A program made the translations under genes and the position numbers. A stretch of DNA of 18,663 nt from Armatimonadota bacterium (lineage in GTDB: Bacteria > Cloacimonadota > Cloacimonadia > Cloacimonadales > TCS61). Where the stretch lies: the NCBI GenBank assembly GCA_030612605.1, contig JAUWNO010000005.1, forward strand, positions 1-18,663. Reading direction: 5' to 3'. Shown here piece after piece: positions 5,825 to 14,020 of the stretch (positions within the stretch are counted from its first letter, which is position 1; each line of letters starts with the position of its first letter). The notes beneath the pieces were generated by a model. That model was not told the DNA's origin. It worked only from the letters and a program-made list of their open reading frames with translations, and searched no databases.

Positions 5825-8583
5825 TTTTTATTTTCCACTGAGTTTAAATATTTAATTAACTCAGAAAACTTATTTAAAGAAATCTGTATTTTACCAATAT
5901 CAAAAGATTGGGTTTCTGCCAGAAGTTTATCTGCCCATTTTAAGATAAATTCTATTTGATATTCTTCTCCAAGATTTCTTATCTTCTCGCCAAAATCTTC
6001 TATTTCACCAATTACAAAGTTTGTTTTCACTTTCTCACATTTCTCTATCATCTCGTCTTTCAAAATCTTGAGAAGCTCAGGTAGTCGTGCTTTAACTTCT
6101 TCGGTGAGTTCAATAATTTCTTTTTCCTCGATTTCTTCTTCTTTTTTTATTGTCTCTTTGGGAGGAATAAATTTCTTCAGTTCTTCCATTAAGCTTTCAT
6201 TTGATACCGGTTTTCGGATGAATCCATCACAGCCTGCTGCTTTGGCTTTACTCTCCTCTGTTTTCAAGGTTGATGCTGTTACTGCGATTATGGGAATCTC
6301 CTTATAATTCTCATCTTCTTTCAATTTCTTAGTTGCTTCATATCCATCCATCTCAGGCATCTGTACATCTGTGAATATTATTCCAGGTTTTACCTTGTGA
6401 ACTAATTCAACTAATTCCTTACCATTCTTGGCTTCAAAAATGGTAAATTCCTGGTTGCCTAATAAATTCCTTATCAGTTTCCTGTTCTCTCCAATATCAT
6501 CTGCTATCACAATGGTGGCTGGCTCAAATATAATTTCTTCAGTTTCCAACTCTGCTTTTTCTTCTTTCATATCATCGAGCATGGAAATGTCTTCTATCTC
6601 TAATATTGGTAGAATTATCCTGAAAGTAGAGCCCTTACCAGGTTCACTTTCCACTTCGATTGTTCCATCCTGAAGCTCGATCAATTGTTTGGCTATTGAT
6701 AATCCTAAACCTGTGGAACCTTCTCCTCCGGTTGGTCGTGCAGATAATTTCTGAAACCTGCCGAATAATTTCTTCTTATCTGCGTCTGTTAAGCCAGGTC
6801 CTTCATCCTCAACTTCGAATATTGCTTTGTCTTTATCCTTATTTAACCTTACCCAGATAGTTTTGTCATATTCAGAATATTTGATGGCATTGCTAATCAG
6901 GTTATCCATAACTTCTTTTAATCTGCCTTTATCTGCTTTTACTATGATGTCTGTATCATTTTCTTCATAGACTATCTTCTGATCTTTCAGAGATGCCGGA
7001 GAAGTCATCACGCTGATGAGAGAAAAAGCCAGATCATTAAATTTTACCGGCACAGGTTCAAGAGTTATTTTACCAGTCTCGATGGCTGATGAATTCAGCA
7101 GATGATTTATCAGGCTCAACATCTCCTCCGATGATTCTTCGATCACGTCTATGAACTCTGAACTGGTAGTGTGTTCCGGGATTTCCTGTTTAATAAGTTT
7201 GGAAAAACCAAGAATCGAATTCAAGGGATTTTTCAGGTCGTGAGCTGCAATGCCAAGTAATTCTGTTTTCATCAGGTTGGCTTCTTCTGCCACAGTTCTG
7301 GCAATGGAAAGCTCTTTATTTGCCTTGCTCTTTATGCGATAGCGATTATACAAAATTCCTGCTAAAATAAAGGCAAAGATAAATCCTCCAATAAAATAAT
7401 TCCGGGTCATATTTTGAATTTTATTGTCTTTCTTCAGGATTTCTATCTGCTGCTCTTTCTTTTCTGTTTCGTATTTGGTCTGTATCTCAGCAATTTTTTC
7501 TTCGGTTTCTACCGCATATAAACTGTCTTTTAATGCTACTGCTTGCATAATATATTCATAAGATTTTTTGTAATTATTCATTTTAGAATGAATATATGAT
7601 ATTTCTTTTAGGATATCCACGATTCGCATATTATCATTAACTATTAGAGATATTTCAAGTGCTTCTATTTCATTTTCCAACGCTTTTTCGTAAAGTCCCA
7701 AATCTTTATAAATAGAGCCGATACTATATAATGACGACGCAACAGCAATTTTGTCATCGTTTTTTTTTGTGATCGTTAATGATCTATTAAAATATTCCAA
7801 AGCCTTATTCGGTTCGTTAAAATTATAATAATAAATGATGGCGATATTATTTAGAATTATCCCGGTGAGTAGCTCATTGCCAATTTCTTCGCTAAACTTT
7901 AATGCCAACAAACAATGATCTAAAGCTTTTTCATTATCACCCAGATTTTGATAAATGCCGGCAATATTCAAACTGGTAGAAGCAATACTATTTTTTTTAT
8001 TCATTTCCTTATAAAATTTTAACGCTTTTGAAAGGTATTCCAAACTTTTATTAAAATCTTTAGTAGAAAAAAATATGAGTCCGATATTACCATTCAGCCT
8101 TGCCATCTCGAAACTATCTTGAATTTCTTCCTGAATTTCCAAAGCCAGAATATATTGTTCCAAGGCTTTCACTAAATCATTTTGTTGAAAGTAAATAGAG
8201 CCAATATGATATAATACTCCTGATTGCAAACTTAAATCATTTATTTTCCGTGTAATTTCTAATGAGTTATATGCATGATCTAATGCAATTTGGAATTCAT
8301 TCAATTGAAGATATGCCCAGGCTAAATCATTTAATAATTTAGCCTTTTGTGGTTCATCTTTAAAATCATTTAATAGAGCCAAAGCTTCTTTACCATATTC
8401 AACAGCTTTTGGCGGATTATTATGTCTATATTCGAACACTAATCCTGCCAAAATTTTCGTTCTTGCTTCACCCTTTGCATCGACCAGTTGTGTTTCTAAG
8501 CTATCGATCCTGGTCTGAGAAGCAAAAATTGAAAAACTAAATATTATTAATAATCCGATGAAAAGTATTTTTTTCTTATTCAC
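5821..8583 (-). CDS. TPR-repeat membrane hybrid histidine kinase (TPR-TM-HisKA-HATPase-REC)
   Basis: A 920-aa sensor kinase with a signal peptide (hydrophobic about 6-21) and a periplasmic domain of about eight tetratricopeptide repeats (35-350; for example LLNDLAWAYLQLNEFQIAL, LNIAGIYQNLGDNEKAL). A coiled segment (355-392) ends at a membrane span (about 395-415, YFIGGFIFAFILAGILY). The cytoplasm holds HisKA (H448 in AAHDLKNP), HATPase_c (NLISNAIKYS, EDEGPGL, STGLGLS) and a receiver (ADD near 700, D739 in TDVQMPEMDG, a later K in RKPV). A C-terminal region of about 100 aa is shared with the 1207-aa kinase. The architecture resembles TPR sensor kinases common in Bacteroidota-like bacteria. The start is GTG (AGGGG 5 nt upstream), and it overlaps the previous stop as GTGA; its own stop overlaps the next gene as ATGA. 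The ligand is unknown. Confidence 0.93.
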   Translation of the reverse strand: MNKKKILFIGLLIIFSFSIFASQTRIDSLETQLVDAKGEARTKILAGLVFEYRHNNPPKAVEYGKEALALLNDFKDEPQKAKLLNDLAWAYLQLNEFQIALDHAYNSLEITRKINDLSLQSGVLYHIGSIYFQQNDLVKALEQYILALEIQEEIQDSFEMARLNGNIGLIFFSTKDFNKSLEYLSKALKFYKEMNKKNSIASTSLNIAGIYQNLGDNEKALDHCLLALKFSEEIGNELLTGIILNNIAIIYYYNFNEPNKALEYFNRSLTITKKNDDKIAVASSLYSIGSIYKDLGLYEKALENEIEALEISLIVNDNMRIVDILKEISYIHSKMNNYKKSYEYIMQAVALKDSLYAVETEEKIAEIQTKYETEKKEQQIEILKKDNKIQNMTRNYFIGGFIFAFILAGILYNRYRIKSKANKELSIARTVAEEANLMKTELLGIAAHDLKNPLNSILGFSKLIKQEIPEHTTSSEFIDVIEESSEEMLSLINHLLNSSAIETGKITLEPVPVKFNDLAFSLISVMTSPASLKDQKIVYEENDTDIIVKADKGRLKEVMDNLISNAIKYSEYDKTIWVRLNKDKDKAIFEVEDEGPGLTDADKKKLFGRFQKLSARPTGGEGSTGLGLSIAKQLIELQDGTIEVESEPGKGSTFRIILPILEIEDISMLDDMKEEKAELETEEIIFEPATIVIADDIGENRKLIRNLLGNQEFTIFEAKNGKELVELVHKVKPGIIFTDVQMPEMDGYEATKKLKEDENYKEIPIIAVTASTLKTEESKAKAAGCDGFIRKPVSNESLMEELKKFIPPKETIKKEEEIEEKEIIELTEEVKARLPELLKILKDEMIEKCEKVKTNFVIGEIEDFGEKIRNLGEEYQIEFILKWADKLLAETQSFDIGKIQISLNKFSELIKYLNSVENKK

Positions 8584-11500
8584 TTGATCCCCTTCATTTC
8601 ATTCTTTATTTTTTCTACTAATTCTGGAAACTTTTTCAATGAAACTTGAAATCCCTCAATATCAAAGCTTTGTGCTTCTGCCAAAAGTTTAGCTGCCCAG
8701 TTGGTCATATAATCAATTTTATATTTTTCGCTGAGATTCTTAATTTCTTCAGCAAAATCTTCTACTTCTCCAATTATATAAGTTTTACTGATTCTTTGCC
8801 ATTTCACGTTTATTTCTTCCTCTATTATCTTGAGAAACTCCGGAATTTTTGCTTTAACTTCATCAGTAAGAATTATCTTTTCCTTTTTTATTTCCTCTTT
8901 CTTTTGAGAAATTTCTGGCTCTGTAATCGAATGAGGGAGAAATCTAATTAATTCAATCAATAATTCCTTTTTGGTCACAGGTTTTAGTAAATATCCATCA
9001 CAACCGGCAGCATAAATATCTTTTTCATCTTCTTGCAGGATAGATGCTGTTAAGGCAACAATAGGAATATCTTTGAATTTCGCATCTCCTTTCAAGATTC
9101 TCGTGGCTTCATATCCGCTCATTTCCGGCATTTTAAGATCCATGAAAATAAAATCAGGATGATTTTTTTTAGCAAGTTCAACAGCAATTTTCCCATTTTC
9201 AGCTTCCATAACAGAGAGACCTTCGGAAAGAAGAAATTCTTTGACCACAGCTCTATTTTGCATGACATCATCCACTACTAAAATCAGAGCTTCCTCAAAT
9301 TTTACTGAAGTTAAATCTACTCCTTTTCTTTTCTCTATTTCCTCGTCGATGGAGCCAACTGCAATGTTTCTGAGAACAACTTTGAAAATACTTCCCTTTC
9401 CGATTTTGCTTTCCACAGAAATCTTGCCGTTCATCATCTCTACCAAACGAGTTGTGATTGCCAATCCCAATCCTGTTCCGCCATATTTTGAAGTGCTCTG
9501 TCCTTTATGTTGCCTGAAAGCTTCAAAAATTAGTTTCTTCTGATTTGCAGAAATTCCAATCCCGGTATCTTCCACTGTAAAAATCAGGTTCAGGGTTGAG
9601 TGATTTCTTTTTGTAAAAAGCTCGGAAACATTAAGTTTGATATAACCTTTTTCAGTAAATTTCACTGCATTTCCGATTAAGTTCAACAATATCTGCCTGA
9701 GTCGAATCTCATCTAAAATTAAAGCATTTGGTAATTTCTCATCGATCTCAATAATAAAATCCAGCTCTTTTTTCTCAACTTTCCAGGCAAAAATCTGTTT
9801 CATTTCATTGAACAGAATTCTCAAATTTACAGGTTGGTATTGTAATTCAAATTTTCCTGCTTCAATTTTGGAAAGGTCTAAAATATCGTTTATCAGTGTA
9901 AGAAGAATTTTCCCGCTGGAAGAAATAGCTGCAAGGTGCTGTTTATGTTTATTCTCCTTTACTTCGTTTTCCAGGATTTCCGTGAACCCGAGAATTGCAT
10001 TTAAGGGCGTTCTGATTTCATGGCTCATATTTGCCAGGAATTCTGCTTTTACCCTGGCAGCCGTTTCTGCAGCTTCTTTTGCCAGCAGAATTTCATTTTC
10101 CCGTCTAACCCGTTCAAAGGCGTTTGAGAACGTGTTTGAGATGGTTTTGAAAAATAATAAATCTTCATCCTGCCACTTAATAATATTGCTGATGCTGCTA
10201 AATTCTAAAAAACCTATCAGATTATTTCTGGAAATTAAAGGTATCAAAATTATAGATTTGAGTCCATAACCTTTTAAAAGTTCTCTTTCTTTTTTTTCCA
10301 TTAAGCTAAAATCTTCAATATCTGAAATCGCAATTAATTCCAGTTTTTTTAGTTTCTCCTCCAAAAAGGGAACTTTTTCAAATTGAAGTTTATTAAGCTG
10401 TTCTTCGTATGAAACCATATTATCAGCAAAATACTCATGGGAGATACTTACTTTTTTCTGATCTTTAGAGAACAATCCGATAAAAGCATGATCAATCTTG
10501 AAAAAATTGGCAATATTCTTTAAACTTTCAGTAATATGTATATCCAGCTCTCCTGAAGACATATTTACGAATTTTGTTGATATTGAATTTAGTAATCTCT
10601 CTAATCCACTTCTTCGCAGCAAAATTGCCTCTGCATTCTTCCGATCTGAAATATCTCTGGCTAAAGCTTGAAATCCAGTTACTTTACCATCTTCAAAAAG
10701 TAGTTGCACATTTTGTCCGAGCCAGATATATGAACCGTTTTTCATCCTCATAGGAAATTCAAAATAAGTATTTTTTATTTTTTTAATGATTTGCCTGCGA
10801 TAGAATTTATTCACTTTATTTTTGTATTCAGGTTTTATCGCTTCCAGAAAACCCATTGCAAGAACCTCCTTTTCGGAATAACCGCTAAACCTTAAAGTAA
10901 CCTGGTTGACATAAACGAAGTCACCTTTAACATCGCATCGGTAAATTATATCATTGGCATTTTCAACAAGAGAACGATATTTTTCTTCAGCTTCCCTGAG
11001 AGCCTCTTCTGCTTTTTTAGTTTTTGTTTTATCCAGGATAAGACCATCAAGAATAATTTTTCCATCTTTATCAATGCGAGGAGCTGAACCCATTCTTAGC
11101 CATTTGATAGATCCATCCGACATTTGAAAACCTATATCAAAAAAATGTGCTTTCATCTCTTTAATAGTTTTTTTCAATTCAGTTTGGATAGTAGTTTTCA
11201 CAATCTTGGGAAATACATCAAAAAAGACATTCGAATCTCTAATAATCTCTTCCGGTTTTAGATTGATGAGATCCTTTATTCCAGCACTTATATAATTGAA
11301 CTTCCATTCAGTATCAGATTTCATTTTCAATTGATAAACAGCTCCATTAGGAATATTATCACCAAGAGCTCGAAGCCGTTCCTCGCTTTCTTTAAGAGCA
11401 TAAATCGCATTTTTATGTTCAGTGATATCCTCAAAACTCTCAATAGCTCCGATAACATTGCCATCAACATCTTTCAACAAATCAGCATTTTTAGAAATTA

Positions 11501-12203
11501 TCCTTGTTTCACCTTTTTTAGTCTTTATTGTACATTCCAAACCACTGATAGGTTTACTGGTTTTTTCATCAAAGATTCCACAAAAATCTTTGCAGGGAGA
11601 ATCAGCAAATAATATGCATTTTTCTTCAATAACCTCATAAAAACTATAACCTGTAATTTCTTCAGCTTTGTAGTTCCAGCTTGTAATCCGTTTATATAAA
11701 TCAACCGAAAAAACCGCACTTGGAATAACTAAATTTAACAACTCAGCATAATCTCTTTCCTGTTTTAATGCTCGTTCTGTTTGCTTGCGTTTTACAATTT
11801 CTTCCTCAAGAGAAATTCTCTGATTATAAAAGTCTAAGAAAACGTTTACTTTTCCCAGTAAAATTTCAGGGATTATAGGTTTTGTGATGAAATCTACTCC
11901 TCCGGTTTCAATGCCTTTGGTGGTATAATATTTCTCGGAATAGGTGGCACATACAAAAATAACCGGAACGAACTTGGTTTTCTTGACTTTTCTCATCAAT
12001 CCTATTGTTTCATATCCATCCATAACCGGCATTTGCACATCACATAAAATAAGGGCAAAATCATGTTCAAGGGTCTTTTCCAAAGCTTCGTTTCCAGATA
12101 AAGCTCTTATAATAGTAGCATTAAGGTCAGCAAGTAAGGTTTCCATAGAAACGAGATTTTCAATTTTATCATCAACAATTAAAATTTTGGGTTTATTACT
12201 CAT
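8580..12203 (-). CDS. soluble multi-sensor hybrid histidine kinase (REC-PAS-PAS-PAS-GAF-HisKA-HATPase-REC)
   Basis: The 1207-aa first gene of the signalling operon has a receiver (about 5-125: D11-D12, D55 in CDVQMPVMDG, K108), PAS1 (about 150-268), PAS2 (275-400), PAS3 (405-525), GAF (530-700), HisKA (H728 in ANMSHEIRTP), HATPase_c (NLIGNAVKFTEKG, EDTGIGI, GGTGLGL), a second receiver (about 970-1090: D1022 in MDLKMPEMSG, TKKPV-like VTKKE region) and a C-terminal Hpt-like region (1105-1207). No signal peptide or membrane span is visible, so it senses cytoplasmic cues. PAS1 carries three close cysteines (C196, C204, C208) that could bind a metal, cluster or redox signal. AAGGA (12210-12214) lies 6 nt before ATG, and a promoter candidate is at 12248-12276. 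Its stop overlaps the GTG of the TPR kinase, tying production of the two together. Confidence 0.93.
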   Translation of the reverse strand: MSNKPKILIVDDKIENLVSMETLLADLNATIIRALSGNEALEKTLEHDFALILCDVQMPVMDGYETIGLMRKVKKTKFVPVIFVCATYSEKYYTTKGIETGGVDFITKPIIPEILLGKVNVFLDFYNQRISLEEEIVKRKQTERALKQERDYAELLNLVIPSAVFSVDLYKRITSWNYKAEEITGYSFYEVIEEKCILFADSPCKDFCGIFDEKTSKPISGLECTIKTKKGETRIISKNADLLKDVDGNVIGAIESFEDITEHKNAIYALKESEERLRALGDNIPNGAVYQLKMKSDTEWKFNYISAGIKDLINLKPEEIIRDSNVFFDVFPKIVKTTIQTELKKTIKEMKAHFFDIGFQMSDGSIKWLRMGSAPRIDKDGKIILDGLILDKTKTKKAEEALREAEEKYRSLVENANDIIYRCDVKGDFVYVNQVTLRFSGYSEKEVLAMGFLEAIKPEYKNKVNKFYRRQIIKKIKNTYFEFPMRMKNGSYIWLGQNVQLLFEDGKVTGFQALARDISDRKNAEAILLRRSGLERLLNSISTKFVNMSSGELDIHITESLKNIANFFKIDHAFIGLFSKDQKKVSISHEYFADNMVSYEEQLNKLQFEKVPFLEEKLKKLELIAISDIEDFSLMEKKERELLKGYGLKSIILIPLISRNNLIGFLEFSSISNIIKWQDEDLLFFKTISNTFSNAFERVRRENEILLAKEAAETAARVKAEFLANMSHEIRTPLNAILGFTEILENEVKENKHKQHLAAISSSGKILLTLINDILDLSKIEAGKFELQYQPVNLRILFNEMKQIFAWKVEKKELDFIIEIDEKLPNALILDEIRLRQILLNLIGNAVKFTEKGYIKLNVSELFTKRNHSTLNLIFTVEDTGIGISANQKKLIFEAFRQHKGQSTSKYGGTGLGLAITTRLVEMMNGKISVESKIGKGSIFKVVLRNIAVGSIDEEIEKRKGVDLTSVKFEEALILVVDDVMQNRAVVKEFLLSEGLSVMEAENGKIAVELAKKNHPDFIFMDLKMPEMSGYEATRILKGDAKFKDIPIVALTASILQEDEKDIYAAGCDGYLLKPVTKKELLIELIRFLPHSITEPEISQKKEEIKKEKIILTDEVKAKIPEFLKIIEEEINVKWQRISKTYIIGEVEDFAEEIKNLSEKYKIDYMTNWAAKLLAEAQSFDIEGFQVSLKKFPELVEKIKNEMKGIK

Positions 12204-12247
12204 AATCTATCCTTTTAGGAAAAACATTTATCTGAAAATTTAGATAG

Positions 12248-12276
12248 TTAATATTTCTTATGTAATAATGAGTCAA
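12248..12276 (-). promoter_or_regulatory. sigma70-like promoter of the signalling operon
   Basis: Read on the minus strand, TTGACT (12276-12271) and TATTAA (12253-12248) are separated by exactly 17 nt. The transcript would start near 12241 and leave a short leader of about 37 nt before the kinase ATG. A small palindrome, TATCT-N8-AGATA (12229-12246), lies at the predicted start site and could be an operator. Confidence 0.5.
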
Positions 12277-12316
12277 ACATTTTTTTCTTCGGATTTTGAG
12301 ACACTGTTTAGCTCAC

Positions 12317-12346
12317 GGATTTCAAGGGATATGAATGGATGGAAGA
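12317..12346. repeat. 10-nt periodic GGAT repeat
   Basis: Three consecutive 10-nt units each start with GGAT: GGATTTCAAG, GGATATGAAT and GGATGGAAGA. The sequence before it (CTCAC) and the unit pattern resemble CACGGATTTCACGGATT-type degenerate repeats that I recall from many genomes. Only one tract is present in the window. Confidence 0.5.
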
Positions 12347-12389
12347 TTTATAAAAATAAAAATAAAAAATTATTTTAGAAAAAAAATAG

Positions 12390-12419
12390 TTGCGAAAAAT
12401 ACGTCATTAATCTGATAAT
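12390..12419 (+). promoter_or_regulatory. candidate promoter of the gcvPA-gcvPB operon
   Basis: TTGCGA (12390-12395) and GATAAT (12414-12419) are spaced by 18 nt, matching the -35 at four and the -10 at five of six positions. It would give a leader of about 180 nt containing the 12475-12504 repeat. A TTGACA at 12543-12548 lies closer to the gene but lacks a -10. Confidence 0.4.
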
Positions 12420-12474
12420 TAGTTTTTTTATGTTTGAAAACTATTCCTCATTAAAACTGTCTGTTTTTATCTTT

Positions 12475-12504
12475 GTGTTCATTGGTGTCCTTCGTGGCTG
12501 AATA
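12475..12504. repeat. 10-nt periodic GTGTTC/GTGTCC repeat
   Basis: GTGTTCATTG is followed by GTGTCCTTCG and then by the partial unit TGGCTGAATA, at a 10-nt period. On the other strand it reads CGAAGGACACCAATGAACAC, the CCACGAAGGACACGAAG-like pattern that I recall as widely dispersed and often near GxxExxY genes. A shorter GTGTCC piece recurs at 12530-12535. It lies in the probable leader of gcvPA. Confidence 0.5.
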
Positions 12505-12604
12505 GTCTTGATTTTCGTTTCATTTTTTTGTGTCCTTTTTATTTGACAGAAACTTAACAAAAAAAAACCTGTACGAAAAATTTTTATGAAAGAGGAATTC
12601 AAAT

Positions 12605-13945
12605 ATGCCCTTTATTTCCAATACAGATAAGGAAAGAAAAGAGATGCTGGCAGCAATCGGAGTGAAAAAATTTGAAGACTTGCTGATCAATATTCCCCAA
12701 AAATTCCTTTTGGAAGAAGACTGCTGTTTAGATGAGCCGCATTCCGAACTGGAAATTACACGTAAAATATCTGAACTGGCAGCAAAGAATATTTCTACAA
12801 CCAAAGCAAATTCATTTCTGGGTGGTGGAATTTATGATCATTTTATCCCAGCAGCAGTCGATCATATCATTTTGCGACCTGAATTCCATTCTGCATACAC
12901 TCCTTACCAGGCAGAAGTAAGCCAGGGAACTTTGCAATACATCTACGAATATCAGACGATGATCTGTGAACTTACCGGAATGGAGATTTCCAACGCAGGA
13001 ATGTATGATGGTGCTTCCGCAGCGGCTGAAGCAATTCTAATGGCAACTAGAAAAAACAAAAATTTTAAAGCTGTTATCGCAGGAACGCTTAATCCAAATT
13101 ACCTGGAAGTAATAAAATCTTACACGGTAGGCGTGGGAATCGAGCTTGTTCTTATTCCTGCTAAGAACGGTCTGGTTGATCTAAATGCATTACAAGAAGC
13201 AATTGATGACAACACTAGTTGTGTACTGTTACAAACGCCAAATTTCTTCGGTAATATCGAAGATGCTTTTGCCATCGAAGAAATAACTCATTCTTCCAAG
13301 AAAGCTCTTTTCATAAACTGCGTTGATCCGATATCTCTGGCTGTTATGAACTCTCCCGCAGAGTATAAGGCAGATATTGTTGTCGGTGAAGGTCAGTCGC
13401 TGGGAAATTCCCAGAATTATGGTGGTCCTCTTTTCGGTTTTCTGGCTTCGAGCATCAAGCTTGGCAGAAGTATGCCCGGAAGAATCGTGGGAGCAACTCT
13501 GGACGCTGATGGAAAAAGAGCATATTGCTTAACTTTGCAGGCTCGAGAGCAACACATCCGTCGTGCCAAAGCAACTTCCAATATATGTTCTAATGAAGCT
13601 TTATGCAATCTGGCAGCAACTGTTTATATGACCTTGATGGGAAAAGAGGGACTGAAAGAAGTTGCAATGCAGAGCACAACCAAGGCGCATTATCTGGCTG
13701 AAGAAATAAACAAACTCGCTGGCTTCTCTCTGGCTTTTGATGCTGCTTTCTTCAAAGAATTTGCAGTGAAAACTCCTGTTTCGGCAGAAGAGATAATTTC
13801 CAGACTGAAAGCAAAAACCATTTTCCCTGGAATCGATCTGAAACCATTCGGATATGATAATATGCTGCTGGTTGCAGTTACAGAGAAGAAAAGGAAATGT
13901 GATTTGGATGAATTAGTGAATTCATTAAAAGAATTCTCTCGCTAA
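12605..13945 (+). CDS. gcvPA: glycine dehydrogenase (decarboxylating) subunit 1
   Basis: This is the N-terminal half of the P-protein of the glycine cleavage system, which with subunit 2 decarboxylates glycine and passes the aminomethyl group to lipoyl-GcvH. The 446-aa length is normal for the split form. Family blocks are present: MPFISNTDKERKEMLAAIGV at the start, then the FLGGGIYDHFIPAAVDHI, YTPYQAEVSQGTLQYIYEYQ and GMYDGASAAAEA stretches, and later GQSLGNSQNYGGPLFGFLA. The PLP-binding lysine belongs to subunit 2. AGAGGA (12591-12596) is 8 nt before ATG. The last residues and stop (S-R-TAA) fall inside a repeat arm starting at 13937, so the natural C-terminus may have been altered. gcvPB follows after an inserted GxxExxY cassette; gcvT, gcvH and lpd are not in the window. 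Confidence 0.96.
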   Translation: MPFISNTDKERKEMLAAIGVKKFEDLLINIPQKFLLEEDCCLDEPHSELEITRKISELAAKNISTTKANSFLGGGIYDHFIPAAVDHIILRPEFHSAYTPYQAEVSQGTLQYIYEYQTMICELTGMEISNAGMYDGASAAAEAILMATRKNKNFKAVIAGTLNPNYLEVIKSYTVGVGIELVLIPAKNGLVDLNALQEAIDDNTSCVLLQTPNFFGNIEDAFAIEEITHSSKKALFINCVDPISLAVMNSPAEYKADIVVGEGQSLGNSQNYGGPLFGFLASSIKLGRSMPGRIVGATLDADGKRAYCLTLQAREQHIRRAKATSNICSNEALCNLAATVYMTLMGKEGLKEVAMQSTTKAHYLAEEINKLAGFSLAFDAAFFKEFAVKTPVSAEEIISRLKAKTIFPGIDLKPFGYDNMLLVAVTEKKRKCDLDELVNSLKEFSR

Positions 13946-14008
13946 GACGCAAAGAACGCAGAGGTTAAATTCATTTTTTTTTAGGAAGTGATTTGAGCCT
14001 TTGCGAGA
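13937..14008. repeat. short inverted-repeat unit, 5' of the GxxExxY gene
   Basis: The left arm (TCTCGCTAAGACGCAAAG...) contains the gcvPA stop. The right arm ends GCCTTTGCGAGA. The two arms match for roughly 12 nt. About 72 bp in all, with a T-rich middle. Confidence 0.6.
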
Positions 14009-14020
14009 AATATGGAAAAG
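13997..14020. repeat. 24-nt exact direct repeat, copy 1
   Basis: Identical to 14567-14590. It covers the right repeat arm (CCTTTGCGAGA) and 12 nt of flank (AATATGGAAAAG), running into the 5' end of the GxxExxY reading frame. The copies are 570 nt apart. Confidence 0.85.

Larger units (their letters stand above)
12204..12604. other. 401-nt divergent intergenic region between signalling and glycine-cleavage operons
   Basis: No gene is supported here. The region holds the leftward promoter (12248-12276), a rightward promoter candidate (12390-12419), two tracts of 10-nt periodic degenerate repeats (12317-12346 and 12475-12504) and A-rich sequence. No glycine riboswitch core or conserved RNA fold was recognised. 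Confidence 0.6.

Noticed and set aside
12543..12548. TTGACA as the gcvPA promoter
   Set aside because: No -10-like hexamer occurs 16-18 nt downstream (the sequence there is A-run and AACCTG).
12420..12604. Glycine riboswitch ahead of gcvPA
   Set aside because: No paired GGAGAG/CACCGAAGG-like aptamer core was seen; the region is repeat and A-rich sequence.
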